Shown: piece after piece, positions 1-10,434 of the stretch
Position numbering within the stretch: the first letter of the stretch is position 1
Layout of the letters: each line of letters starts with the position of its first letter
From: Azolla pinnata
Taxonomy: Eukaryota; Streptophyta; Polypodiopsida; Salviniales; Salviniaceae
Assembly (NCBI GenBank): GCA_037176905.1
Contig: JBBBWG010030087.1
Coordinates: 96,435 to 125,853, forward strand
Direction: 5' to 3'
DNA length: 29,419 nucleotides
Program-made: the position numbers and the translations under genes
Notes under the pieces: generated by a model
Told to the model about the DNA's origin: nothing
The model's input: the letters and a program-made list of their open reading frames with translations, nothing else
The model's database searches: none

Positions 1-151
1 AGTTACTACTATACTTCTATGGCTCTATGTATAATTCTTTCAAAATGTTCAATGCAAAATTGTTCTACAGCAGAATACTTCCGAATGAATCATCTCAAAA
101 TCCATATTTCGTCGACTCTCCGAATCGGAACCTACATATATAAACGAGTTT
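1..151 (-). other. 3' flank of the FYR/WD40 gene
   Basis: Sequence just downstream of the minus-strand stop codon. It is AT-rich and presumably 3' UTR. I see no convincing polyadenylation signal and no other gene before the window edge. Confidence 0.45.
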
Positions 152-1954
152 TCAGATGCTTTCTTGTTTCATGTATGCCATTACGCGTGCATTCGCATCT
201 GCAACAAGTATCACATCACAACCCCAGTTGCTTGCAACACATTCGATGGGAACACCTACAACAGGTACACCAACCATTAGAAACTGTGGAAATTCCATGA
301 ATAGAGAGTTACCGTATGCAACCATCACCTCCAAAGTCTTTGAATGCCTGTCTGACTGAACCTGTTGCAGTATCCCAGAGATACACATACCCATCATGCG
401 TTCCTGCAATCCCCAGTCTGTCCATTATGCTCATTGCAGAAAACCTGAAATAGGTATGGCACAAGAAATATACCACTAGTAAGATTACTGATCCAAATTC
501 TTCATTCAAAACAAGCACAATACAGATTCAAAACAAGCACAATACAGATACAGTTTTACAATCATAGAAAAAGATCACCCTTGACAAAAGTTCTCTTTTC
601 ATAATCAAAGATTCCCAAGGGTGTTTAAGATGGACACTAAAACTAATAAAAGTCCTTCGACAAAGATAGAACAAGATAGGAAACAGGAACAAACAGAAGA
701 ACAAGTAAGAAAGCAGCTTTTGCCATCTCCCAGGATACTTATCTAAACCACAGGAGATAGTGGTTTGAAATCTGAAAAATAAACAAATTGAACAAAATGT
801 TAGATCCTTCAAAACATTGTTATGAAAAGAGACCTTATACCTCTGATCCATATCTAGATGGAAAACACGGGTATTTCCATCTTGTTGAAAAATCTGTAGG
901 GTCCATGTTCTTGAAATACATTGCAATGTCGGGCTTACAGAGGTACGATCATTTTGATCCACAGTACCAAAAAGTAGAGAAACTGTAATTCCATCTCCAG
1001 TTTCTTCAACCCTCTGAATTGAACTTGTGTTGATCTTACTTTGGTTATTTCGTTTTTGGTTCATCACATTCATGTCCAAAATGTGAACTTCAAGTGGTAA
1101 TGACACACAATACGTTGACGTTCTTAAGAGTTGACGACTACAAATATTCCTGCAAAATAGTAAGCAACATATATTAGATGGAAGCTATTAAATAACTGGT
1201 CCAATTTTTACATTAATCATTGCTGTAAATATACCAGATAGCCATCAAACTTAGATCATCACAACCAACAACAAGAGACGGACAGTTTGACACAGCTAAC
1301 AGTTGAATCACATGGGAGAGTTGATGCCCCTCTGGTCCAGGAAGAATGAACTTTTCCTTGCAATTTCTGTGTACAGTGAATAGCATGATCACCAACAATA
1401 GGCAAATAGTGAATGATCTAAACAAACCTTCCAAGATATCCTCAGGATAATGTATACTGTGCCCAAGTCTCTCCAAAAGAATGTTTTGAAGATAGTTGTT
1501 ACATAGATCCAGAGGACAGATGGAATTCACTATAATCAAATAAGAGAAAAAGCTTGCTTGAATTAATCTCACCTCCATTTTGAATCCATTTTCCAACCAC
1601 TGACATAACCTTTCTCTCCTCCAGCAATCACCGTATATGGATCACAAACTAACAAACTATAAGCATGCCATCCACATGGACTTAGCTCTGTGAGGACAGA
1701 AGCTTCAGGATTTGTGTAGGAAACCAACTGTACACCATGATGAGGCTTTGTTTTTCGTGTGATTATTCCTGATCCTGTATCAGCATGATCCCTGCAATAT
1801 GTGTGAGAGTAATAAAGTAGGCTTTCACAAAATGCCTTGAAAAGTTATAATCTGGCTACTGACTTTCTCACCTTGCTCTATTGATAGAGACTGTACCAAG
1901 TACGACAAGGTACTCTCCATCAGGTGTAAAACATATCCCATTGCTTTCAACAAG
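152..1954 (-). other. WD40-like C-terminal repeats, exons 7-12
   Basis: Six small exons encode residues about 1003-1322. Strand motifs seen in order: GICFTPDGEYLVVLG, TVIAGGEKGYVSGWKM, SLVVGCDDLSLMAIWN, LGIAGTHDGYVYLWDTATG and VILVADANARVMAYM. These resemble WD40 blades, but the GH and WD dipeptides are mostly degenerate; only the YLWD blade is near canonical. The last exon begins with GT completing a split GGT codon and ends at TGA (154-152). Intron 10 (840-445, 396 bp) separates the last two exons from the rest and holds nothing I recognise. Confidence 0.72.
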
Positions 1955-4900
1955 CTGATAAAAGCATATGAATACAGAACCTCAGTTGCATTCAAAGAAT
2001 GTTTCAATTTGGGCCCAAACAAGAGGTCAGAGAACCTATTTTTTCCCAGAATAGGATGGAATCTTACCTCAAAATAGCTTGCATCACATCCACATTCCAG
2101 AACATTGAGATCAATGCTGTTTATCAAAGAGAATTTAACTTCCTTTCCCATTACTCTATACAGAAATAGGATTCTCGACTTTAGATTTGGATATCCACAC
2201 AGAGAAAAGAATCGGATGTCATCATCTTGAACATGCACTTTCATGGCCAACACTTGCATTGGATGTTCCAAGCACACCTTTGGTTCAAAATTATTTGATT
2301 GTAGCAACTGTCTTTTGTATTCTGAGAAAGCACATGGCAGTTCAGATATTGAACCTGGAGAAGATATTTTCCTTTCGGGAACAGCAGAGGAACACAATAA
2401 TGTCTCAAAATCAGATTCTTGTCTTTCAATGGTCTCAGTTGTAGGTAACTGTGTAAATGTTCTCTTCTGACAAACTGCATCATTTACGTCCAATCTATTG
2501 GACTTGAAATTGGTAAAAGGTTCAAGAACATGATCCAAGTCTGCTGATGGGCAGACTTCCCCACACTGAGAACGTAAACTATTTTCAGGTTCTGGACGGA
2601 CAAGGTCTTCAGAATCTATTGTTTTAAATGCTCCAACAACATCTATAGATGCTTGGGGTAGCATTTCATTTGCTAAGGATTTAACATGACCTTCAAGGTT
2701 TCTACCAAGAGTTTCCTGAATTTCTGAAGGCCTATCATCATCTTTACAAGAAAAGATTAAATCTGCAATATTGGCATCCTTTGATATCCTGTTGGCCATT
2801 CCATACTGATCATCATGATCAAGCAGCACCAAGTCTTCTCCAGTTATACATTGCAAAGAGGATGATTTTTCTGCTTCATTTGAAGTTCTATTTACAGAAT
2901 AGTTACATCCACAATTCTCAGAATGCTGAGGACAACCGATTTTGACCATATTGTACTCATCTTTAATTTCACCATCAGATCTGTCTATACTTAAATTAAC
3001 ATCCTTGCCCAATATATTCTGATGAACAAACTGCTTAGTCGTATCAAAGACATCATTGTGTTGGTTTATCGCATCTGGTAGCATATGCGATTCATTAATT
3101 GAAGAAGGTATTATTGACTTAATTTTCCTTTTCCTTTTCTTCTCCAGAAGTTGTAGAGCTTGTGGAAGCAGCAAGGTTATCATTGATTTGGTAATCTCTT
3201 GGCCCAGAGAATCTGAATCACATTTGTCCATGTTGTCCTCACTCCTTTGGGTGTTGTCTATCTTGCTATCATGACACTGGCCCTCATGTGTATCTACTGG
3301 AATTTGCTCTTGCAATCCCTGTGAGGTAATGGCAGCCCCTAGATTTGATTGAGTGGTATCGTTTGAAAGCATATTATCAACTGGAATCCCCTCGAGTGAC
3401 CCTTCTGAGCTAGTTGTAGTGACTCCAGTTGATTTTCTTGCATCCTTAGAAGGTACTAAAAGATTGTTATGATCACATGAATCTAGAACTACAGCAGTCT
3501 TGAGTTGAAGTTTCTCTCCAACCCATTGATTTGAGTCCAATGTCTTATTTTCAGGGCACATATTCTTATCCAGATTTTTCTCAAGCACTGGAAGGGTTTT
3601 GCTGGAACCTTGTAATTCTTGATTTTTTCCTCTCTTTTTTTTGTACACCTGAGAATGCTCTTCAAAAGTATCTGGAACCATAAAAATATCTTCTGGAAAG
3701 GTGTTCATGTGAAAATCTAAAAATGAAAGCATATTCTTTGAGCCATGTTCTGCTATTGAAGAATGTGGAAATGGAGAGAGAATTTGTTCCATGCCTCTCT
3801 GTGGGATTTGAGAAGATAAATTTTCAAGGGAGTCAGGAACGATTACAGCCATGGTTTCCAAGCTAACAGCTTTGCTTGCATTTACACCCAAAAGAGAGCT
3901 GTCCAGTTTCTGTCTTTTCATATCACTCGATGAATTTACTTCAGAAACAACATTTCCATCTGCATGATCCCATTCATTACACAATTTAAATTAAAAGCCA
4001 GAATAAATTTATAGATCATTCTTATGCATGGATTCCCTTCAAAAAATTAATTTATTTCATGCTTCAGGGTAATCTGGTCAAAGACAACTTGCAAGCAAAA
4101 GAGCACAATAAGATTTCAATACCTGCAAATGATAGTATCAAGATAAAGTTCAAGCCTAGAATGTGCCAATAATCTATTTGCATTTGTGCAAACTGTAATG
4201 TCAATGTGCATGTAAAATGCGTATATATCCGTTTACATTATATGTTTAAATATTGTCAACAATATATTTCTTTTGTCCTTGGATATTGTTGCCAAAATAT
4301 ATTCTTTTGTTAAGGCTGTTGTTTTAGCACTCACAATTTGTTTAACATCAGCTGTACTAGAAGTCCCTAATGAACAAACTATATTCTCCACCAATTTCAG
4401 TGGCATTAAGATGTTCATAAGAATCAACTCCATCATTAAAAGCAGGCATTCATGCTATGCATAAAACATTTTCTTTCTACTTGTTACTTAGATATTTTGC
4501 ATCCAATAGAATCACAAAGTGTATATGAAAATTCTTAGTCTATTACCCTGTTCAGAGCCATATTTCTCAGAATCAGATTGCGGCACAGGCGAGTCTGGAG
4601 AGGGGGTATTTCTAGCAGGATCTTGCAATGTGGAGCAACTAAGATTGCCACTCGGTGAAGATTGCTCAGTTAATTTTGTTGACTTTGGCAGTTTCAATCG
4701 TTTGCTACCACCACTTGGACAGCGAAATCGAAGTAGATGGGATATATCCTCTTGATCCTAAAAGAGGTATACGCTTTGATCAGATTTCACCTTTGACTGA
4801 GACCAGACAAACACGGCATTCATTACATGTAATGCAAAATATGAAAATATTTTGTTTTAGAACATACAAGAAAGTTTAGTTGTCCCAGGTAGTGGATATG

Positions 4901-7900
4901 AAATTGGGTTGATTAAAAAATCTTCATATTTGCTTTGGGTTATCTATAAAAAGGATACAAATGTTCAAATTGACAACTTCCTGATGGGAGTGAAATGTAG
5001 CAATTCTGCTTAAATGAACTACAATGCTAGGAGAGAGCCTTCGAGAAATTAACACAGGAAGATAATTTATTTTAACACATACTTACTTCAAGTGGTGAAG
5101 GACTCAAAGTATCGTCAGCAGCTTTTCTGCATGTACTTGGCTTCTTTGTCTCCCTCAGCAAATGAGAGTTCTCTGAACCATCTGCTGTAAGCTGAGGATT
5201 CCCTAACTTATGTACATAGTATTGTATTAAAGCATCCAAATTACTATCATTGCTCAATTCTATAAAAGAACCATCAAAGTCTCCTCCATTTAAGATGAAA
5301 AACTCCAATATCAACATGTACTTACTGGATTTAAGAATTGACGTTCTAGATTTTCGAACAGAGCACATTTTTGTTGACCCCCATGAGAGGTTGATTGACA
5401 CAGTCCTTGACTCGTCTGACCCAGTTGCTTGTTTCTCCTGATTTATTTCCTTGCGGTCTTGAGACATTGCCTCAAAGGGTTTGCAACTTTGGTGGGCCTC
5501 TCCACATTGGGAAGAAACAAGCTCTCGAAATAGGCGTTGAACCAACGGATTCGAAAATCCAAAAAGCTGTACATTGAAACTGAACTTTAAATCACACAAT
5601 ATATCTTTTATGCTATTTTCTGTTATTAAAGAGCCACTTACCACTGAAGAACTCTATTTCACATACACTAAATTGATGAAATGATCAAATGTCTCATCTT
5701 CACGAGCATTCCCAAATAAATAACTAAATTAGTGAGACTCCTTAACCTTATAATCTGGGCACTTATTATTCTGAGTTATCAAAAACATATTTTGTATGAT
5801 TACATAGTCTCTTCTGAGGTTTGACGTAGATATCACTTTCTTGTTTGAAGAATGATTCAGATCTTTCAATAGAGTGACCAAGTGCACTGATTAAGATGAT
5901 TAGCACCCTTCTTTCAAGTGCCAAGGACGCTTAGGTACCCATTGAGGGGGAGATCAACACACAGATGCCAAGGCAGCCAAGCCTGGGCAAATATTTATTT
6001 TGTATGATCACATAGTCTCCTCTGAGGTTAGAGGTAGATATCACTATCTTGTTTGAAGAAGGATTCAGATATTCCTATAGAGTGACAGAGTGCACTGCTT
6101 AAGATGTTTAGCACTATTCTATCGAGTCATAATGAAGCTTAGGCACCCATTGAGGGAGAGATCAACACTCCAAGATGCCAAGGCAGCCAGGGCTAGGGAA
6201 TTTTCCTACACCATTCCACAAAGGCATGAAATAGAAACACAACGGCTCCATTTTTCTCTTGTTAATGTTGGCCTCTGCGCCCACCTCCCATGAACCCATA
6301 GGCGGCCCTTCATAAGACCAAAGGCATCATCACAGAGCCATAGAAACATCCTCCTTTGTCTCTCCGTCCTTTCTCAAGCCATGATGGGAGTTTTTAGAGG
6401 GCAGGAATTTAAGCTCCAATGTTTAACTCCCAAACAGGGTGGATTACATATAAATTTCAGACCCTGGGTAGACAAAGCTAGAATAGAAACGTAATTTCCA
6501 ATTACTCGTCTTACATATTCCTACTTGCATTGATGGGTTAATAAAAGCAAGTGTAATCTAGGCATGTCAATTCACTTAAAGTCCTAAAACAAAACATAAT
6601 GATTAACTTGCAACAAGTTAAAAGATTCTTAATAAAGCACCTCTGACGCATCGGAACAGGCATTCAGTAAACGTTGTTGCACTTTTCTTGGTTGTATATT
6701 CAACTTTTTTATAGCATTTTCCCAAGCAATGGTTGGTGTATCACCAGAACATGTTATTTCTTCTCCAGATGAAACCTATTCCATAAATGTATAAATAAGC
6801 TGATGATAACAAAAGAGAAACATGTAAATACAAAAAGAAAGGTGGACTATGCAGGTGAGACCAACTATTTTGAGCAGTGGGCCAAGCCCAGCTGTATTAA
6901 TGCAATTTCTCACCACAAACAAAGGTCCTCGTGGTCCTTCATGAATCTCCATTTGATATGTCTGCCCATTATAGCATCTTACAGCATGGAAACCAACTGG
7001 GTATGGATACCTATCTTTCCCCTGCAATATAATACCAGTAGTATCATTAGCTGGATATCTTGCATCATAGTGATTACATATAGCTAGGCAAAATCTATAA
7101 CTTCATCCAACGAGATACAATCCACAACAACGTGCATTTGACATTAGTAACAAGGTTGACAGTTATGTTGCCTTGCTAAATCAAACATTAATAATAGGAA
7201 TAACCCCTTGTTGGCCAGTATGTCAATGATATTCCTGTAGAATCATCGAGGAACTGTGTATCATGCGTTTAATATAACTGAAAGTCTAGTAAGGATGATA
7301 AATACAGTCCAAACCTGAGGAAACATAATGTAAAGGGTGATTCGACATTGATTCAAGTTGTAACAAATCATAACAGGCCTGAGTAAGAGGTGGCGCTACA
7401 ATAATGACTGATAACATTATCCATCAGAGAAGGATCTCCAAAGAGGTTTCTCGTGATTTGGGCCACAGTGCAACCAAATAAACAGAAAAGAGGGTGAAGA
7501 TAAACCATGGAAAAATTTTATCGGATAGAGTGATAGAGAAGAAAAAGCTTCAAAACATGAGAAAAAATCCCACAAGAGACTAATCAAGAGGGAGTAGAAA
7601 CATACAACTTTTCATTTAAGTGAATTATGGAAAGATTTCCTTAAAGATTGATAAATTGCAGGGACAAAATTCAGAGAAATCTTCCATCATAGAGTAAGTT
7701 TTGCAGCAAATTCATGCGAAGTTAATCCAATAATAACAAGATAAACTAATAGCTTTGATTCGGCAGGGAAGAAAAACCATTGAATACAATTAATTGGATG
7801 GATGAGGCAGAAGGCAAAATTCAATTCAGAAAAAAGCTTGCGGAGGATAATCCATAAAATGCATCGTATGGATGAAGAATCCATGGGCACAGTGGAGAGG

Positions 7901-8080
7901 CAAATAGACGCAAGACTTCAACTTTACAGAAGATTTAGAGAGAAAGTGAGAAAAACCAGTAGAAATGCCGCGCTTTTTCAGAGAGAAATAGATTATCGAA
8001 GACAATTTTCTCAAAATTAGGAGGGTAGCATGTAAATAATGTAGGGCAGACCTTTCAAACCAAGAACTACACAGAATGCA

Positions 8081-8121
<41 letters not shown>

Positions 8122-8250
8122 AAGAAAGAAAGATAGGGGAAGGAGAAGTGATCATACCCGAGAGCTACTCCAGTACTTCTTCTCCCATGGACCTTGGTAC
8201 AGACTACCAATACACGTCACCTCCAATCCATTCCGCTGCTTTTGTTCCAT
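152..8250 (-). CDS. FYRN/FYRC-domain protein with WD40-like C-terminus (12 exons, 1322 aa)
   Basis: Exons on the minus strand: 8250-8158, 7021-6914, 6775-6641, 5653-5087, 4757-4547, 3959-2068, 1954-1872, 1791-1573, 1366-1235, 1149-841, 444-329, 255-152. All introns are GT-AG, the phases agree at every junction, and the joined length is 3969 nt ending in TGA. The start is the first in-frame ATG; an in-frame TGA lies 39 nt upstream. Residues 12-67 form FYRN (GPWEKKYWSSSR, then RYPYPVGFHAV), and about 68-157 form FYRC (TPTIAWENA, FGFSNPLVQRLFREL). A long polar middle has basic clusters KKKRGK (about 478) and KKRKRK (about 642) that could be nuclear localisation signals. From about 1003 on there are WD-like strands, for example GYVYLWDTATG. 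FYR domains are typical of chromatin proteins such as MLL/trithorax and JMJ14-type demethylases; a nuclear chromatin role is inferred, as no catalytic domain is visible. The least certain boundary is the exon 4 acceptor (5653). Confidence 0.85.
2240..5518 (-). other. Long disordered middle region of the FYR/WD40 protein
   Basis: The rest of exon 4, exon 5 and most of the 1.9-kb exon 6 encode roughly 780 residues rich in S, D, E, N, K and Q with no recognisable fold. Basic runs (KKKRGK and EKKRKRKIKS) are candidate nuclear localisation signals. A PTPSPDSPVP-like proline/serine stretch lies in exon 5. Two introns interrupt it: 5086-4758 (329 bp) and 4546-3960 (587 bp). Both are AT-rich and contain nothing else I recognise. 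Confidence 0.6.
5519..6775 (-). other. FYRC domain, exon 3 and start of exon 4
   Basis: Exon 3 (6775-6641) gives SSGEEITCSGDTPTIAWENA, the FYRC strand with the conserved 'TP-x-AW' core. The first 45 codons of exon 4 (5653-5519) give VQLFGFSNPLVQRLFREL, the usual FYRC end in which FG(F/L)xxP is diagnostic. The segment between them (SSSVVSGSLITENSIKD) is not conserved; an acceptor at 5653 keeps it in phase 0, and other acceptors nearby would shorten it. Confidence 0.82.
5789..6201. repeat. Two-copy tandem duplication of about 208 bp inside intron 3
   Basis: The stretch starting TTTGTATGATTACATAGTCT at 5791 recurs with about 10-15% differences starting at 5999. Shared landmarks include TCTGAGGTT, GTAGATATCACT, TTGTTTGAAGAA, CACCCATTGAGGG-like and GATGCCAAGGCAGCCA. 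It lies wholly inside intron 3 (6640-5654, 987 bp) of the minus-strand gene and explains nearly half its length. I see no coding sequence in it. Confidence 0.85.
7022..8157 (-). other. Intron 1 of the FYR/WD40 gene
   Basis: A 1136-bp intron between a GTATGA donor (8157) and a TTGCAG acceptor (7022). It splits FYRN between SSSR and GKDRY. It contains the AGAC microsatellite near its donor and a purine-rich stretch on the plus strand (7802-8020). Otherwise I see nothing in it. Confidence 0.75.
8083..8132. repeat. (AGAC)n then (AAAG)n microsatellite
   Basis: About nine near-perfect AGAC units (8083-8120) run into about three AAAG units. The tract lies 25 bp inside intron 1, directly after the donor; on the coding strand it reads CTTT then CTGT repeats. 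Length polymorphism is expected. Confidence 0.95.
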
Positions 8251-8433
8251 CTGCTGCCTGCCACCTCCTCGTAGTCTTTGCGTCGCTCACAATTCAGATT
8301 CCGGCTCTAAGCATCTCGATTCTTTGTGCAGAGTGACGACACAACCTTCTTCAGCTTTGATGCAAAGCGATGAGCACCATTCTTTGCGCTTCTTGGTATC
8401 GGAAACAAAGCGATGAGCACCATTCCATCGCTT
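8251..8433 (-). promoter_or_regulatory. Presumed 5' UTR/proximal promoter of the FYR/WD40 gene
   Basis: Sequence immediately upstream of the minus-strand ATG. It contains a short direct repeat: CAAAGCGATGAGCACCATT occurs at 8363 and again at 8406 (43-bp spacing). No clear TATA box is visible, so the transcription start cannot be placed. Confidence 0.4.
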
Positions 8434-8611
8434 CTTTTCCTTCCTTCCTTCCTTCCTTCCTTCCTTCCTTCCTTCCTTCTTTCCTTCCTTCTTTCCTTTC
8501 TTCCCTCTTTCCTTCCTTCCCTTCTTCCTTCCTTCCTTCCTTCCTTCCTTCCTTACACTCCTTCCTTCCTTCCTTCCTTCCTTCCTTCCTTCCTTCTTTC
8601 TTTCTTTCCCT
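8434..8611. repeat. (TTCC)n microsatellite
   Basis: About 178 bp of TTCC units broken by short variants such as TTTC, CCCTC and TTACACTCC. It starts 184 bp upstream of the FYR/WD40 start codon and reads GGAA on that gene's coding strand, so it may be in the leader or core promoter. The long open frames through it (Leu-Pro-Ser-Phe repeats) are artefacts of simple sequence. Confidence 0.95.
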
Positions 8612-8849
8612 TGCGAGCTCCTACCTTTCTTTACCCGCCAGTCCTTTTCCGTCTGCTTCCATATCCAGCGCGCTTCTGCGGAGTGCTGCGAAGAGCAGGC
8701 TATGGCGATTCTCCGGGCTCCTGTCGATTCCAGCTTCGCGCCAAAATGAATTGGTTTATTATCAGAAGACGAATTTGAAGATGTGCGTCTTTGAACGTGG
8801 TCATACTTAACTTCACTAATACGCTACAGAATGAATGAATCCGCTTATG

Positions 8850-8945
8850 TTTAGGGTTTAGGGTTTAGGGTTTAGGGTTTAGGGTTTAGGGTTTAGGGTT
8901 TAGGGTTTCGGGTTTAGGGTTTCGGGTTTAGGGTTTAGGGTTTAG
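8850..8945 (+). repeat. Interstitial telomeric repeat, 13 TTTAGGG units
   Basis: Thirteen full 7-mers run from 8850 to 8940 and end in a partial TTTAG. Units 9 (8906) and 11 (8920) are TTTCGGG variants and the rest are perfect. This is the Arabidopsis-type plant telomere sequence. Single-copy-like DNA on both sides shows that it is interstitial here. It lies 600 bp upstream of the FYR/WD40 start. Confidence 0.97.
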
Positions 8946-9700
8946 AAGCTTGTGATCTGCAAGTATTTTGGCTACTGATCACGATATCATCGTACCCGAA
9001 GCATCTTACAGTAGTAGTATCAGATCTGCATTTTGTTGGCTCGATGAATCCGCTTTTGTTGCTGCTGCTGTTGGAAAGCCTGTGATCTGCAACTGTTATG
9101 GCTACTGACCACGATAGCATCGTACCCGAAGCATCTTACGGTAGCAGTATCAGATCTGCATTTTGTTGGCTCGGGGAGTCGTAACTCTTCTTTCCTCGCC
9201 CCGATGAATCCGCTTTTGCTACTGTTGGAAGCCTGTGATCTGCAGTTGTTGTGGAAGCTATGCTGCAACGCAGCTACTGATCACATACATACCTAATGCA
9301 TCGAACCAATAGTACCAAATCCACATTTGCTAGCTGGAGGAATCGTAACTCTTGTTTCTTTTGCCAATGAATCTGCTTCTGCTGTTGTTGGAAGCTTGTG
9401 ATCGGCAATTGTTACGGAAGCTATGCAACAATGCGACTGTTGATCACATACCCAAAGCATCGAACATGTAGTGTCAAATCCATGTTTGCTAGCTGGAGGA
9501 ATCGTAACCCTTATTCGTTGTGCCAATGAATCTGCTTATGCTATTGTTGGAGGCTTGTGATCGGCAGTTGTTATGGAAGCTATGCAGCAATGTCGCATGC
9601 GACTACCGATCACATACCTAAAGCATCGAACCAGTAGTATCAGATCCACAGTTTCTAGCTGGAGAAATCGTAACTCTTCTTTCTTTGCCAATGAGAGATC
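8945..9700. repeat. Satellite-like tandem array, five diverged units
   Basis: The landmark TGTGATC(T/G)GCA occurs at 8951, 9081, 9234, 9397 and 9556, giving periods of 130, 153, 163 and 159 bp. Each unit also shows GCTACTGATCAC-like, CC(C/T)(G/A)AAGCATC, AGTATCAGATC-like and ATGAATC(C/T)GCTT(T/A)TG blocks. Later units gain a GTCGTAACTCTTCTTTC segment, and the first unit is shorter. It begins directly at the end of the telomeric block. Confidence 0.88.
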
Positions 9701-10334
9701 AATGTGGAAAGCAGAAACGTGGCATGGTTTAGGCTTCGGGGCTTAGGGTTTCACGACACTTTGATGCAGCAACCATGTGATCCGTGGGCTAGCAATAGGC
9801 ACTGGCCGAAAAGAAAGCATCTGGCCAGAATGAAGGGAAGCAATGTCGGGGTGTTTTTTGTCCGTTTCGTGGACTTCTCATCCACCAGCATTGTGTACTT
9901 GCTCGTAGCATTGGGCCTGATTTGGTTTGAGCCGAATCGAACAAACCAAGCCGTGGTTGCAAAGGGGTTTGGCTTGGCATGAGCAAGTTTAGATTTAAAG
10001 AAATCGGGTTTGGTTTGGTTTGGTTTGGTCCGAGAGGCTGGTTCATGTGGTTATTTGTTTTGTTTTGTTCTGTTTGGGAGGTTTACAATTTGGTTCTTTT
10101 CAATTTTAGCTTCTCATTGGATTCGCAGGCAGATTGGAAATGGAAATTGAAGCTTATCATTTGCTTCTCTTGAAACCCTCAGCGCGATTTGAGGAGTCGG
10201 AATAGTCTCTTATTGCCTCCATCTTTTGCTGTTGGCCTTTGCTACTTTCTCCGATCTAACTCTGTCATCTTGGGTCTTTAACATGCTGATTGCAAACTAA
10301 TTTTCAGGGCTTTATAATGCATGTGTGATTGAAA
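9701..10334. other. Intergenic, no gene seen; short GGTTT repeat
   Basis: No open frame here resembles a protein. A degenerate telomere-like stretch (GGCTTAGGGTTTC) lies near 9740, and a (GGTTT)n run at about 10007-10029. The region ends at the assembly gap. Confidence 0.6.
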
Positions 10335-10434
10335 NNNNNNNNNNNNNNNNNNNNNNNNNNNNNNNNNNNNNNNNNNNNNNNNNNNNNNNNNNNNNNNNNN
10401 NNNNNNNNNNNNNNNNNNNNNNNNNNNNNNNNNN
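10335..10434. other. Assembly gap (100 N)
   Basis: Exactly 100 undetermined bases, the conventional placeholder for a scaffold join of unknown size. The true distance between the two flanks, and anything lying in it, is unknown. Open frames crossing it are meaningless. Confidence 0.99.

Larger units (their letters stand above)
6914..8250 (-). other. FYRN domain, exons 1-2
   Basis: Exons 8250-8158 and 7021-6914 encode 67 residues. The FYRN signature is seen as GSLYQGPWEKKYWSSSR running across the splice junction into GKDRYPYPVGFHAV, then YQMEIHEGPRGPLFV. The junction is phase 0 and restores the continuous motif that plant members of this family show, which supports both splice sites. FYRN and FYRC normally fold together as one module. 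Confidence 0.88.

Noticed and set aside
5072..5644. Treating the 190-codon minus-strand frame as a separate gene
   Set aside because: Its start encodes the FYRC end (FGFSNPLVQRLFREL) and it joins exons 3 and 5 in phase, so it is exon 4 of the FYR/WD40 gene.
7802..8020. Plus-strand open frame of 72 codons rich in Arg, Lys and Glu
   Set aside because: It lies in intron 1 of the minus-strand gene, in purine-rich DNA that naturally yields such codons. No family is recognised and no splice or promoter support is seen.
8370..8810. Overlapping plus-strand open frames with LPSF repeats
   Set aside because: They are pure translation of the TTCC microsatellite.
9704..10173. Open frames of 64-92 codons on both strands near the GGTTT run
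   Set aside because: Composition follows simple repeats; no known domain and no splice context.
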